Shown here piece after piece: positions 53,003 to 61,034 of a DNA stretch of 64,000 bases. The DNA is from Candidatus Protochlamydia sp. (lineage in GTDB: Bacteria; Chlamydiota; Chlamydiia; Chlamydiales; Parachlamydiaceae). Location of the stretch: assembly GCA_013695355.1 (NCBI GenBank), contig JACDAQ010000006.1, forward strand, positions 113,960-177,959, in the 5' to 3' direction. The position numbers and the translations under genes are program-made. A model generated the notes under the pieces. It worked only from the letters and a program-made list of their open reading frames with translations. It ran no database searches and was not told the DNA's origin. Positions within the stretch are counted from its first letter, which is position 1; the number at the start of each line of letters is the position of its first letter.

Positions 53003-55075
53003 TCAAACAGAATGAGTAGGTAGGGTAATAACAAACTCTGTAAATACCCCTGCTTCGGAATGAGCTGTTAAGGATCCCCGATGTTCATTTACAATGATTT
53101 CATAGCTTAAGGATAAACCTAAACCCGTTCCTTCACCTGCCGGTTTTGTCGTAAAAAAAGGTGTAAATAATTTTGAAAGGACCTCGGGAGAAATACCGGT
53201 CCCGTTATCCCATATTTTAATTATAATAAAGTTTTTATGATTTTCCGTTTGAAGCCGTATTTTGGGATTATGGGACTCATTCTTTAACTTTTTTTGATGT
53301 ACAGCATAAAAAGCATTATTTAAAAGGTTAAGGAAAACCCGGCTCATTTCCTGAGGGGCTAAAAATAAAAGCGGGATGGTCTGATCAAAAGTTTTTTCAA
53401 TTTGAACATTAAAACCACTATCTTTAGCTTTCATTCCATGATAGGATAAAGCGGCATATTCATTTAAAAGAGCATTGATATTTGTCCATTCCCTTTGTCC
53501 TGGACTACCTCTCGAGTGTTGAAGCATATTATGTACAATACTATCTGCCCGTTTGCCATATTCAAAAATCTTCTTTAAGTTTAATCGGAGCGTCTTCCAT
53601 TCCTCTGCAAGATCTGCCCTTTCATTATCTGAAAGGGCCGGTTGCAATAAATTTAACTTATCCTCAATGCTTTTTTGAATTTCCAAAGAAAGTTCGGCGA
53701 AATTATTAATGAAATTTAAGGGGTTTTTAATTTCATGCGCTATGCCTGCCGTCAGCGCGCCTAAAGAAGCTAATTTTTCCTGGACAATTAGCCTGCTTTG
53801 GGTTGCTTTGAGCTCATCGATCGTATGTTCAAGCTTTATATTCTGCCGCTCATATTCTTGAGTTCTCGTTGAGACCAATGCATCAAGATTTTCTACTAAT
53901 GTATTAAGCCGGAATGCCATCTCGTTAAAAGAATGCTCCAAATTGCTTAGCTCAATATTAGAAGAAATTTCAATTTTTTGTTTAAGGTCTCCGGAAGCCA
54001 TAAGCCGTGTTTTTTCAGTCAGCATATGAATGGGATAGGTGATCTTATCTGATACCTTGGCTGCCAGGGCAGCTACAAATCCCCCCGTTGTAAAGAATAA
54101 TAACCAAAATAAATATTTTAGTTTCTCTATAGGGGCCAAAAGTTCAGCAGTGTCCATTTTGGTTATAATTCCAAGATTGAGCGGAGGAAGAAAACTTCTT
54201 CCCACCATGAGAGTTTCTTGTCCCCGGTAGTCAGAAACAAAACTTACAAGACGTTCTCCATTTAAAACCTCCTGAACAAAATTCCCAAAAGGAGTATTGG
54301 ATTCAATCTCATGCACCACAACGCTTTCTTCTAAATGTCTTAAGGGTGTGATAGAGACAAGTTGTCCTTGGTCCTTATCAACCAAAAGAGTTTCTCCGGT
54401 TTTTCCCAGGCCACTATAATTTTCGATAAGACTGAAGATTTGAGAGTGATTGATTTCGACCATCAAAAGCCCTATTAAAACTTCATCTTCAATTATGGGA
54501 GCGCTAATGTAGGAAGAAGGCTGGGCCGGTCTAGAAAAAAGCAAAGGGGAGGTCTGAATTTCTAAATAATTTGCTACATTTTCCAAAGTGTCGATCAGGT
54601 CAGGTACCGGGCTTGCCTGGTTGAGAAGATTTATTCCCACGTTAATAAAAGAAGGAAAGGTTGAAAAAACAACTTCTCCGTTATTGGCCATTAAAAATAA
54701 ATTATGATAGCCTAAAGTTTCCACTTGAAATGCAATGCCTGGCCAGTACATTTTCTCAGCAGTTTCATAAGAAGGCATTGATTTTTCTTTTATCATCGCT
54801 CCTTGGAAGGCTTTTAAGGCACGGGCAAGCCGCCCATCTTTTGCCAATGCGGCTGTATTATTTTCCTTTTCCTTAAAATAATTTTCTATTAGTTCAGTTT
54901 GCCGCAGACTGAGTGCTTTTAAGTGCTCTCTCGATTGATTCAAGATTACCTGTTTTGCAAGTTCATAGTAAATGAAAGTCGTCCAGGCTAAGGGTGCCAG
55001 CGCAATAAAAAGGAACCACAGGATCAGCTGGGAGTGAAAAGTTTGATTTTTAAAAAAATTGCCTATTCTATTCAT
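53003..55075 (-). CDS. Membrane sensor histidine kinase with extracytoplasmic sensor
   Basis: The 690-residue kinase starts with a membrane helix (LILWFLFIALAPLAWTTFIY), an extracytoplasmic region of about 270 residues with Cache-like features (GLGKTGETLLVDKDQGQL), a second helix (LFWLLFFTTGGFVAALAAKV) and HAMP (ITYPIHMLTEKTRLMASGDL). A coiled linker leads to the H-box LTAGIAHEIKNPLNFINNF with His447. The ATPase domain has N-box FLNLLNNAFYAV, G1 IWDNGTGISPEV and G2 GEGTGLGLSLSYEI. Its start overlaps the binding-protein gene by 8 bases, so signal input and kinase are translated together; the regulator follows. Confidence 0.93.
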   Translation of the reverse strand: MNRIGNFFKNQTFHSQLILWFLFIALAPLAWTTFIYYELAKQVILNQSREHLKALSLRQTELIENYFKEKENNTAALAKDGRLARALKAFQGAMIKEKSMPSYETAEKMYWPGIAFQVETLGYHNLFLMANNGEVVFSTFPSFINVGINLLNQASPVPDLIDTLENVANYLEIQTSPLLFSRPAQPSSYISAPIIEDEVLIGLLMVEINHSQIFSLIENYSGLGKTGETLLVDKDQGQLVSITPLRHLEESVVVHEIESNTPFGNFVQEVLNGERLVSFVSDYRGQETLMVGRSFLPPLNLGIITKMDTAELLAPIEKLKYLFWLLFFTTGGFVAALAAKVSDKITYPIHMLTEKTRLMASGDLKQKIEISSNIELSNLEHSFNEMAFRLNTLVENLDALVSTRTQEYERQNIKLEHTIDELKATQSRLIVQEKLASLGALTAGIAHEIKNPLNFINNFAELSLEIQKSIEDKLNLLQPALSDNERADLAEEWKTLRLNLKKIFEYGKRADSIVHNMLQHSRGSPGQREWTNINALLNEYAALSYHGMKAKDSGFNVQIEKTFDQTIPLLFLAPQEMSRVFLNLLNNAFYAVHQKKLKNESHNPKIRLQTENHKNFIIIKIWDNGTGISPEVLSKLFTPFFTTKPAGEGTGLGLSLSYEIIVNEHRGSLTAHSEAGVFTEFVITLPTHSV

Positions 55076-56351
55076 GCCCTTCCTTAATACCTTGCATAGG
55101 ATCTAGGCTATAGGTTTTAAGCGTTTCAGTTAGCTGGTCCCATTCAATTTTTGAATGGTGAATTTGAAAGGGTATTGGCCTGATTTGAGATTGAGATGTC
55201 CATACCAATTCAAATTGACCATTGGCCAGTACTTTGCCGATTCTTGAGTGTTTCCAGGCCCGGAGCCCTTCGGTATCTACTGTCACAAGTCCTTCAGGGG
55301 CATTGATGCGCATGCCGGCTAATATGTAGCGTAAAGCTTGTGGATTGGTTGTACCAGCTTCGTTAGCAGCTTTGGCCCATAAGCGGACCCCTAAATAGCT
55401 TGCTTCCACAGAATTGTCCAGTGCAGTTAAATGGGAGAATGTTTGAAAATCTAAAACGAATTGCTTGTTCAAAGGAGAATCAATTGATTCAAAATAATTC
55501 CATGTGGCAAAATTTCCTATTATCGGTCCTAAATTTTCATTTCCAGCTTCTTGAAGAAAAATTTCATTCAAACTGAAAGAAAAAGTTGGGATCCTTTCAG
55601 CTGTAATTCCGGCTGATGATAATTTGTTGAAAAATTGATAATTCCCTTTATCGATGATCGAGCTTAAAATCACATCAGGCTGTTTTGAAATAATGTCTTG
55701 AATAATAGAATCGAGCGACTCATTATTTGGAGATTCATTTTCAAAAGGAAGGTACCTTTCTCCAAGAACTTCACCTCCTAATGCCTGCAACTGATCCCTT
55801 GCAAGTAAATTAATGGTATGGGCAGCAAGATACTCAGACCCAATTAAATAAAATTTATTGCCTATATGCTTAAGGCAATAAGCGATCGTTGGAGATACCT
55901 GCTGGTTCAGAGAGGTACCGACCCATAAAACGTTAGGAGAATTGATGATGCCCTCATACTGAAAAGGATAAATTAAAAAATGCTTATGTTTTTCAATAAG
56001 ATCTTTAACTAAAACGTTTGCTTTCGACCATCCGCCGAAAACGGCTTCTACCTTTTCATTTAATATCAGGTCTTCGATCTCCTGACTCGTTGTTTTCCAA
56101 TTTGATTTTCCATCCCTGATGATAGCCTGGATCTGTTTTCCATTCACTCCTCCCCTAAGATTGATTTCATGAATTGCCAGCAAGGCTCCTTCTAGAGACG
56201 CCTTTTCCTTACTGCTTCGAAAACCGCTCATGGAATAGACTAATCCGACCTTCAAAGGCTTAATCCCAAATTTCAAAAATGGCATGTCGTAAAAAAACAA
56301 ACTGATTTGAAAAAATAATAAAATGAAAATTAATACTAGGAGGGCCTTCAA
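55068..56351 (-). CDS. Membrane-anchored periplasmic ligand-binding protein (urea/amide/branched-chain amino acid type)
   Basis: The 427-residue product begins at a TTG (TGAGG seven bases upstream). An uncleaved-looking hydrophobic segment (LVLIFILLFFQISLFFY) precedes a type I periplasmic binding fold of the UrtA/AmiC class: KVGLVYSMSGFRSSKEKASL, GALLAIHEINLRGGVNGKQI, VEAVFGGWSKANVLVKDLIE and APEGLVTVDTEGLRAWK. There is no permease or ATPase nearby. It is directly upstream of and overlapping a sensor kinase, so it most likely serves as a ligand sensor rather than a transporter component. The ligand is unknown. Confidence 0.88.
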   Translation of the reverse strand: MKALLVLIFILLFFQISLFFYDMPFLKFGIKPLKVGLVYSMSGFRSSKEKASLEGALLAIHEINLRGGVNGKQIQAIIRDGKSNWKTTSQEIEDLILNEKVEAVFGGWSKANVLVKDLIEKHKHFLIYPFQYEGIINSPNVLWVGTSLNQQVSPTIAYCLKHIGNKFYLIGSEYLAAHTINLLARDQLQALGGEVLGERYLPFENESPNNESLDSIIQDIISKQPDVILSSIIDKGNYQFFNKLSSAGITAERIPTFSFSLNEIFLQEAGNENLGPIIGNFATWNYFESIDSPLNKQFVLDFQTFSHLTALDNSVEASYLGVRLWAKAANEAGTTNPQALRYILAGMRINAPEGLVTVDTEGLRAWKHSRIGKVLANGQFELVWTSQSQIRPIPFQIHHSKIEWDQLTETLKTYSLDPMQGIKEGHE

Positions 56352-56418
56352 TGGTAAACCTCAGTTTTTTTAATTTTAGGCTTGGCTTATTACTTTGTCT
56401 GAAAGATTTTAGCCCTAT

Positions 56419-56583
56419 TAACCTGAGTTTGGAGTTTTTTTGCCCTTTCGGCTAGCGTGAAAGCTCTCGCGATTGAATAAATAACTTTGTGGGTCATATT
56501 GATTAATATGACCCTCAAAGTTATTTTTCAAGCCCGAGGCTTTGACGCAGCCCAAAGAACGAAAAAACTCCAAACTCAGGTTA
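56419..56583. mobile_element. 165-bp palindromic MITE-like element, complete copy
   Basis: Terminal inverted repeats TAACCTGAGTTTGGAGTTTT / AAAACTCCAAACTCAGGTTA bound the element. The centre is a second palindrome, AATAACTTTGtGGGTCATAT ... ATATGACCCTCAAAGTTATT. Between them lie GCGTGAAAGCTCTCGCGATT and CCCGAGGCTTTGACGC. A near-identical copy starts at 63881 and is cut by the window end; I count two differences over about 120 bases. It has no coding capacity and lies just upstream of the fabH promoter region. Confidence 0.85.
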
Positions 56584-56647
56584 TTAACACTTTGAGTTGC
56601 ACCTTTATATTTATTACTCTTTTTGCTATATTTTTGGGATGAATAAA

Positions 56648-57652
56648 ATGGAAAAACACATGAACAAGCGTCTTATTGCACGCATTACAGGAATGGGATC
56701 TTATCTTCCCGAACGGATTTTAACAAATCACGACCTCGAAAAATTAGTGGAAACCAATGATGAGTGGATTTTCAGCCGGACAGGAATGAAGGAAAGGCGC
56801 CTGGCGGCAATAGATGAATTTCCTTCTGATATGGGTGCGAGGGCAGCTAAAAAAGCTTTGGTGGCTGCCGACGTGCTCCCCTCCGATGTTGAGATGATAA
56901 TTGTTGCTACTATGACGCCTGATTACCTCTCTCCCAGCACGGCTAATCTGATACAAGCAAAATTGGGTATGGTCAATGCCGCCGCTATGGACCTTCATGC
57001 TGCCTGTACTGGTTTTTTATACGCCCTTTCCACAGCAAAAGCATTCATAGAATCGGGTGCGTACCAATGCATCCTGGTGGTTGCAACAGAAAAAATGTCA
57101 GCTTTTATTGATTATACCGATCGAACGACCTGTGTTTTATTCGGAGATGGTGCATCAGCTGCAATTATTGCTACAGAAGGACATGGATTTCAAATTGATA
57201 CAATTTGCCTTGGTGCGGACGGGGAGTTGGCTGATCTGGTTTTAATCCCTGGAGGGGGAGCCCGCCATCCAGCTACCATGGATACCGTGGCCCATGGTCT
57301 CCACTATTTTAGGATGAGTGGGAACGAGGTATTTAAACATGCGGTCAGACGGATGAGTGCAGCTGCAAGAGAATGCTTAGGGAAGGCAGGATTGGAAGAA
57401 AAGGATGTCAGCTGGCTTGTTCCTCATCAGGCAAATAAACGGATTATCGATGCAATTGCGAAAAATTTTAATATTTGCGACACCAAGGTTTACCAAACAG
57501 TGCATAAATATGGAAATACTTCAGCTTCAAGCATTGCTATCGCTTTAGACGAATTGACTCAAGAAGAGTCCTTTGAAAAAGGGGAGCATCTTTTATTGAC
57601 CGCTTTTGGCGGAGGTTTGACCTGGGGAGCTTCTATTTTAACAAAAATATAG
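56648..57652 (+). CDS. fabH: 3-oxoacyl-ACP synthase III (FabH)
   Basis: FabH condenses acetyl-CoA with malonyl-ACP to begin fatty-acid synthesis. The catalytic triad is intact: Cys in DLHAACTGFLYAL, His in WLVPHQANKRIIDA, Asn in HKYGNTSASSIA. The N-terminus has ITGMGSYLPERILTNHDLEK and NDEWIFSRTGMKERR. Start choice is uncertain: ATGs at 56639, 56648 and 56660 are in frame; I use 56648 because GGG lies about 9 bases before it. First gene of the fabH-fabD-fabG-(unknown)-acpP cluster. Confidence 0.95.
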   Translation: MEKHMNKRLIARITGMGSYLPERILTNHDLEKLVETNDEWIFSRTGMKERRLAAIDEFPSDMGARAAKKALVAADVLPSDVEMIIVATMTPDYLSPSTANLIQAKLGMVNAAAMDLHAACTGFLYALSTAKAFIESGAYQCILVVATEKMSAFIDYTDRTTCVLFGDGASAAIIATEGHGFQIDTICLGADGELADLVLIPGGGARHPATMDTVAHGLHYFRMSGNEVFKHAVRRMSAAARECLGKAGLEEKDVSWLVPHQANKRIIDAIAKNFNICDTKVYQTVHKYGNTSASSIAIALDELTQEESFEKGEHLLLTAFGGGLTWGASILTKI

Positions 57653-57658
57653 GGGAAT

Positions 57659-58609
57659 ATGCAAAAACTCAAGCACTATCAAAAAGTCGCCTTTTTGTTT
57701 CCTGGGCAAGGAGCTCAGTATCCTGCAATGGGGAAAGACTTCATCCAAAATTTTTCCGCAGCCCGACTCACATTTGAAGAAGCGGATGATTGCTTAAGCC
57801 GTCCGCTTTCTTCCATTATTCTGGATGATCCTGAGCAGCAATTGACTCAAACAGTAAACAGCCAGCCCGCCATTTATACAGTAAGCATGGCAATTTTAAG
57901 AGTGTTTAAAGAACTTTACGAGTGGACTCCTTTTGCTTGCGCCGGACTTAGCCTGGGCGAATACACCGCTTTGTCTGCTGGAGAGTGGTTGTCATTTAGA
58001 AATACGCTTCCTTTGGTCCAGCATCGCGCTAACTGCATGCAGGCAGCTTGCGAGTTTGTAAAAGGATCTATGGCAGCTGTTATAGGCCTGAGCAACGAAT
58101 CGATTGAAGATCTGGTCAAAGGGCTCAACTTGCCTAATGACCTTTGGATTGCCAATTATAACTGTCCTGGACAGGTAGTGCTATCTGGATCAATTAAGGG
58201 TATAGAAGCAGGTATGGAAGAGGCTAGGAGGAGAGGGGCTAAGCGTGTTCTTCCATTACAGGTTTCAGGGGCATTTCATAGCGGTTTAATGAAAACTGCG
58301 GAAGATGGCCTGTCGCCCAATATAATGGAAGCGCGGTTGCAACAAGGGGATGCCAGACTTGTAATGAACGTGCCTGGGGATTTTGTCTCCGATCTTACAA
58401 TGGTCCGTTCTAATTTAATTAGACAAGTGACCCATTCAGTGCGCTGGGAACAGGGGATTAAGGCCCTCGAGAAAGAAGGAGTTGATCTTTTTATTGAGTT
58501 CGGTCCTGGGAGGTCATTATCTGGAATGAATAAAAAAATTGGCGTAAATGCTCCTACTTTGACCATTGAAAAAGTAGAAGACCTTGATCAATTCGGAAGC
58601 ATTAAATAA
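57659..58609 (+). CDS. fabD: Malonyl-CoA:ACP transacylase (FabD)
   Basis: Transfers malonyl groups to ACP. The 316 residues include FLFPGQGAQYPAMGKDF and the nucleophile elbow GLSLGEYTAL with Ser98. Most homologues have GHSLGE here, and Leu in place of His is, as far as I recall, also found in Chlamydia. The catalytic His lies in VSGAFHSGLM. AGGGGA precedes the ATG, 6 bases after the fabH stop. Confidence 0.95.
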   Translation: MQKLKHYQKVAFLFPGQGAQYPAMGKDFIQNFSAARLTFEEADDCLSRPLSSIILDDPEQQLTQTVNSQPAIYTVSMAILRVFKELYEWTPFACAGLSLGEYTALSAGEWLSFRNTLPLVQHRANCMQAACEFVKGSMAAVIGLSNESIEDLVKGLNLPNDLWIANYNCPGQVVLSGSIKGIEAGMEEARRRGAKRVLPLQVSGAFHSGLMKTAEDGLSPNIMEARLQQGDARLVMNVPGDFVSDLTMVRSNLIRQVTHSVRWEQGIKALEKEGVDLFIEFGPGRSLSGMNKKIGVNAPTLTIEKVEDLDQFGSIK

Positions 58610-58616
58610 TATACCC

Positions 58617-59381
58617 ATGAGTTCAAAAATGAATCAATTATTAGCTGGACAGGTTGCGATCATCACTGGGGGCAATTCAGGCATAGGAAAGGCTATCGCC
58701 CAAAAATTTGCGCAGGAAGGGGCTAAATTAGCTCTTTTTGGAACAAATGTAGGAGCGGGCGAAGCAGCAGTTAATGAAATAAAAGCTTTTGTCCAGGGGG
58801 CCGAAGTTTCTTTTCATTCAGTCGATGTATCTCAAACAGTCCTTGTGGATGAAGCAATCAAAAAAGTTGCCGATGCCCATGGCGCTATTGATATTTTAGT
58901 GAATAATGCAGGAATTACAGCCGACCAGTTATTGATGAAAATGTCTGAAGATGAATGGGACAGGGTGCTCGATATTAACCTTAAATCTTGTTACAATACT
59001 TGCCGGGCAGTTGTTAGGGGAATGATGAAAGCAAAAAAGGGGAAGATCATTAATGTTGGCTCGGTCGTAGGAATCACAGGGAATGCCGGACAGGTAAATT
59101 ATGCCGCTTCAAAAGCGGGCATGATTGGTCTTACCAAAGCCTTAGCGAAAGAACTAGCTTCTCGTGGAGTCCTTGTCAACTGCATTGCTCCCGGTTTTAT
59201 TCAAACTAAAATGACGGGGCAGCTTTCAGCTGAGCAGAAAGAGGCAATACTAAAAAGCATTCCCCTTGGCAGAATGGGCGATCCTGAAGATATAGCTGGG
59301 ATGGCATGGTTTTTGGCAAGCCCGCTAGGCCAGTATATCACAGGACAAGTGTTCACTGTCGATGGCGGAATGATAATGTAA
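58617..59381 (+). CDS. fabG: 3-oxoacyl-ACP reductase (FabG)
   Basis: An NADPH-dependent short-chain reductase of the fatty-acid cycle. The cofactor motif is ITGGNSGIGKAIA, then ILVNNAGITADQL, the catalytic Ser in INVGSVVGITGNAG, and Tyr-Lys in YAASKAGMIGL. The C-terminus GQVFTVDGGMIM is typical. I start at 58617, 7 bases after fabD stops; an ATG at 58629 also fits, while 58584 would overlap fabD. Confidence 0.95.
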   Translation: MSSKMNQLLAGQVAIITGGNSGIGKAIAQKFAQEGAKLALFGTNVGAGEAAVNEIKAFVQGAEVSFHSVDVSQTVLVDEAIKKVADAHGAIDILVNNAGITADQLLMKMSEDEWDRVLDINLKSCYNTCRAVVRGMMKAKKGKIINVGSVVGITGNAGQVNYAASKAGMIGLTKALAKELASRGVLVNCIAPGFIQTKMTGQLSAEQKEAILKSIPLGRMGDPEDIAGMAWFLASPLGQYITGQVFTVDGGMIM

Positions 59382-59395
59382 AATAGGAGAAAAAA

Positions 59396-60556
59396 ATGAA
59401 TGGAATCAACTGGGATAGCCTGAATTTAATAAACAGGTCTATGAATGGCTCACATGTAAAAGACGAAAAAATTCAAGTTAAGGTTTTAAAAGAATCGGCT
59501 CTTTTATTTCCTGTTTGTAGTGAAGCAGGCTCTTTGGAAAACAGAAAAATATTTATTGAGCAAATTTTTAATGACATGGTGACAAATTGTCCTAAAAATG
59601 AACCCCTTGTAATCATATCCCTTGGGGCTGATCGCTTGCTAATGGAATATATTTTAGGTAGCGCCCTGATTGAAAATGGCTTTGAAGATATTAGTTTCTA
59701 TTTAGTGGAACCTGCATTTGTATTTTCAGGAGAGGTAAACAAAAAAGAGCTGCTTACTGTGCGCGAGGATTTTTGTGAAAAAATTAAAAAATCGTATTTT
59801 AATAAATATAAAAATTCATTTCCGCACGATAATGTCCGATTTTTATCAAGAGCACAAAATATTTCCAAATATTTTCCAAAAAATGCCAATTGCGCCTTAA
59901 TTGAATCTCTCCCGCCGCGTGGTGAAGTCATGAAAGATTTTAAAAAATTTAATGTGGAAATGAAAGGCAAAGATTTGATGGAAGGGATGGCCGTTTCTTC
60001 GACTCAAGCCAATGCACTGGCGTTCATACCTAAATCGTATGCAAAATTTCATCAAACAGCAACTTTCCGATCGCCGCCACATGCTACTCTCAAGACAAAT
60101 GATACCAACGAAAATTTTACAGTTGATTTTGGATGCAAGCTTAGATCAAATGGCCACTTTAGCATACACTTTGCTGGTGAAATTTTTTTTTTCCCATCCC
60201 TTGGACATTCAATGGATAAAAATTTTAAATTGTTCGATCGAATAATACCGTTGAGTCAATTGATTCCTATCACGCTAGAGGCTACCAAATGCGAAGTAAA
60301 AGAACAAATGGGCCCACTTCCTTTAACGCAAGAAAAAATTACTTATTTGCTAGAGAGGGTTAATAACATTGTTACAAAGCATATGTCTGGAATGTTTATT
60401 CCTCTTTTTATCGCTGATTATGAAACCGACCGCTCCGAGGCACTTGAATACTTATCAAAGTATGCCGGCCATCACTACCGAAAAAACTTTTGTTTTAAAG
60501 CAGACTTAGAAAAAACTTTTATTATTAAGTTCAAAGACATTCCAACCGGAACCTAA
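59396..60556 (+). CDS. Unknown protein inserted between fabG and acpP
   Basis: The 386-residue product has a good ribosome binding site (AGGAG) and starts 14 bases after fabG, so it is probably co-transcribed with the fab genes. I do not recognise a family. The N-terminal half has an alternating beta/alpha pattern (EPLVIISLGADRLLMEYILG and FEDISFYLVEPAFVFSG) compatible with a Rossmann-like fold. The second half is mixed, with FTVDFGCKLRSNGHFSIHFA and a final FKADLEKTFIIKFKDIP. There is no signal peptide or membrane helix. A+T content is higher than in the fab genes. A lineage-specific insertion, possibly an effector, is the best guess. Confidence 0.7.
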   Translation: MNGINWDSLNLINRSMNGSHVKDEKIQVKVLKESALLFPVCSEAGSLENRKIFIEQIFNDMVTNCPKNEPLVIISLGADRLLMEYILGSALIENGFEDISFYLVEPAFVFSGEVNKKELLTVREDFCEKIKKSYFNKYKNSFPHDNVRFLSRAQNISKYFPKNANCALIESLPPRGEVMKDFKKFNVEMKGKDLMEGMAVSSTQANALAFIPKSYAKFHQTATFRSPPHATLKTNDTNENFTVDFGCKLRSNGHFSIHFAGEIFFFPSLGHSMDKNFKLFDRIIPLSQLIPITLEATKCEVKEQMGPLPLTQEKITYLLERVNNIVTKHMSGMFIPLFIADYETDRSEALEYLSKYAGHHYRKNFCFKADLEKTFIIKFKDIPTGT

Positions 60557-60587
60557 GAACCTAATCATAGATATTAAACAGGGTTCT
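60556..60587. repeat. Hairpin repeat copy overlapping the end of the unknown fab-cluster gene
   Basis: AAGAACCTAATC and ATAGATATT with AACAGGGTTCT; slightly diverged. It starts at the stop codon of the unknown gene, before acpP. Confidence 0.7.
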
Positions 60588-60681
60588 AAAAGCGACTGTT
60601 GATTTAAATTCAGACTTTTAAGACAATGGAACGAAATTTAGTAAGTATTTAGAAGTAAGCAAATAAATGAAAAAGGTGGCT

Positions 60682-60921
60682 ATGTCAGTTGAAAAAGAAG
60701 TAATAGATATTGTTGTAGAGCAATTAGGCGTGGATAAGGATGATGTGACCGCAGATAAGTCATTTGTGGAAGACCTCAATGCCGATTCACTGGATTTAAC
60801 AGAACTAATTATGACCTTTGAAGAACGTTTTGGGTGCGAAATTTCTCAGGAAGACGCAGAAAAATTGAAAACAGTCAAGGATGTCATCAATTATCTTGAA
60901 AGTCGCAAAGTCCCGTCTTAG
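60682..60921 (+). CDS. acpP: Acyl carrier protein
   Basis: Carries growing acyl chains on phosphopantetheine. The 79-residue product from ATG 60682 begins [20 protein letters not shown], and the attachment site is Ser36 in [21 protein letters not shown] lies just before this ATG; an upstream ATG at 60667 is less likely. It is strongly acidic, as expected. In Chlamydia acpP follows fabG directly; here an extra gene intervenes. Confidence 0.96.
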   Translation: MSVEKEVIDIVVEQLGVDKDDVTADKSFVEDLNADSLDLTELIMTFEERFGCEISQEDAEKLKTVKDVINYLESRKVPS

Positions 60922-60946
60922 ATCATAGATATTGAACAGGTTCATA
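60920..60946. repeat. Partial hairpin repeat copy after acpP
   Basis: GATCATAGATATTGAACAGG and TTCATAAG match the right two-thirds of the hairpin repeat. The left arm is missing; the copy begins at the acpP stop codon. Confidence 0.65.
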
Positions 60947-60962
60947 AGCAGATATTAGGTAT

Positions 60963-61001
60963 AAAAAAATCCCTCACTCCTTCTGCTGGGGTGAGGGATT
61001 T
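60963..61001 (-). terminator. Rho-independent terminator of the candidate Inc-like gene
   Basis: On the minus strand AATCCCTCACC pairs with AGTGAGGGATT around a loop of about 12 bases and runs into seven T. It lies 35 bases past the stop at 61035. It may also slow plus-strand transcription from acpP. Confidence 0.8.
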
Positions 61002-61034
61002 AGATCTGTCGTTAGATTTAATTAGATTAAGCCA

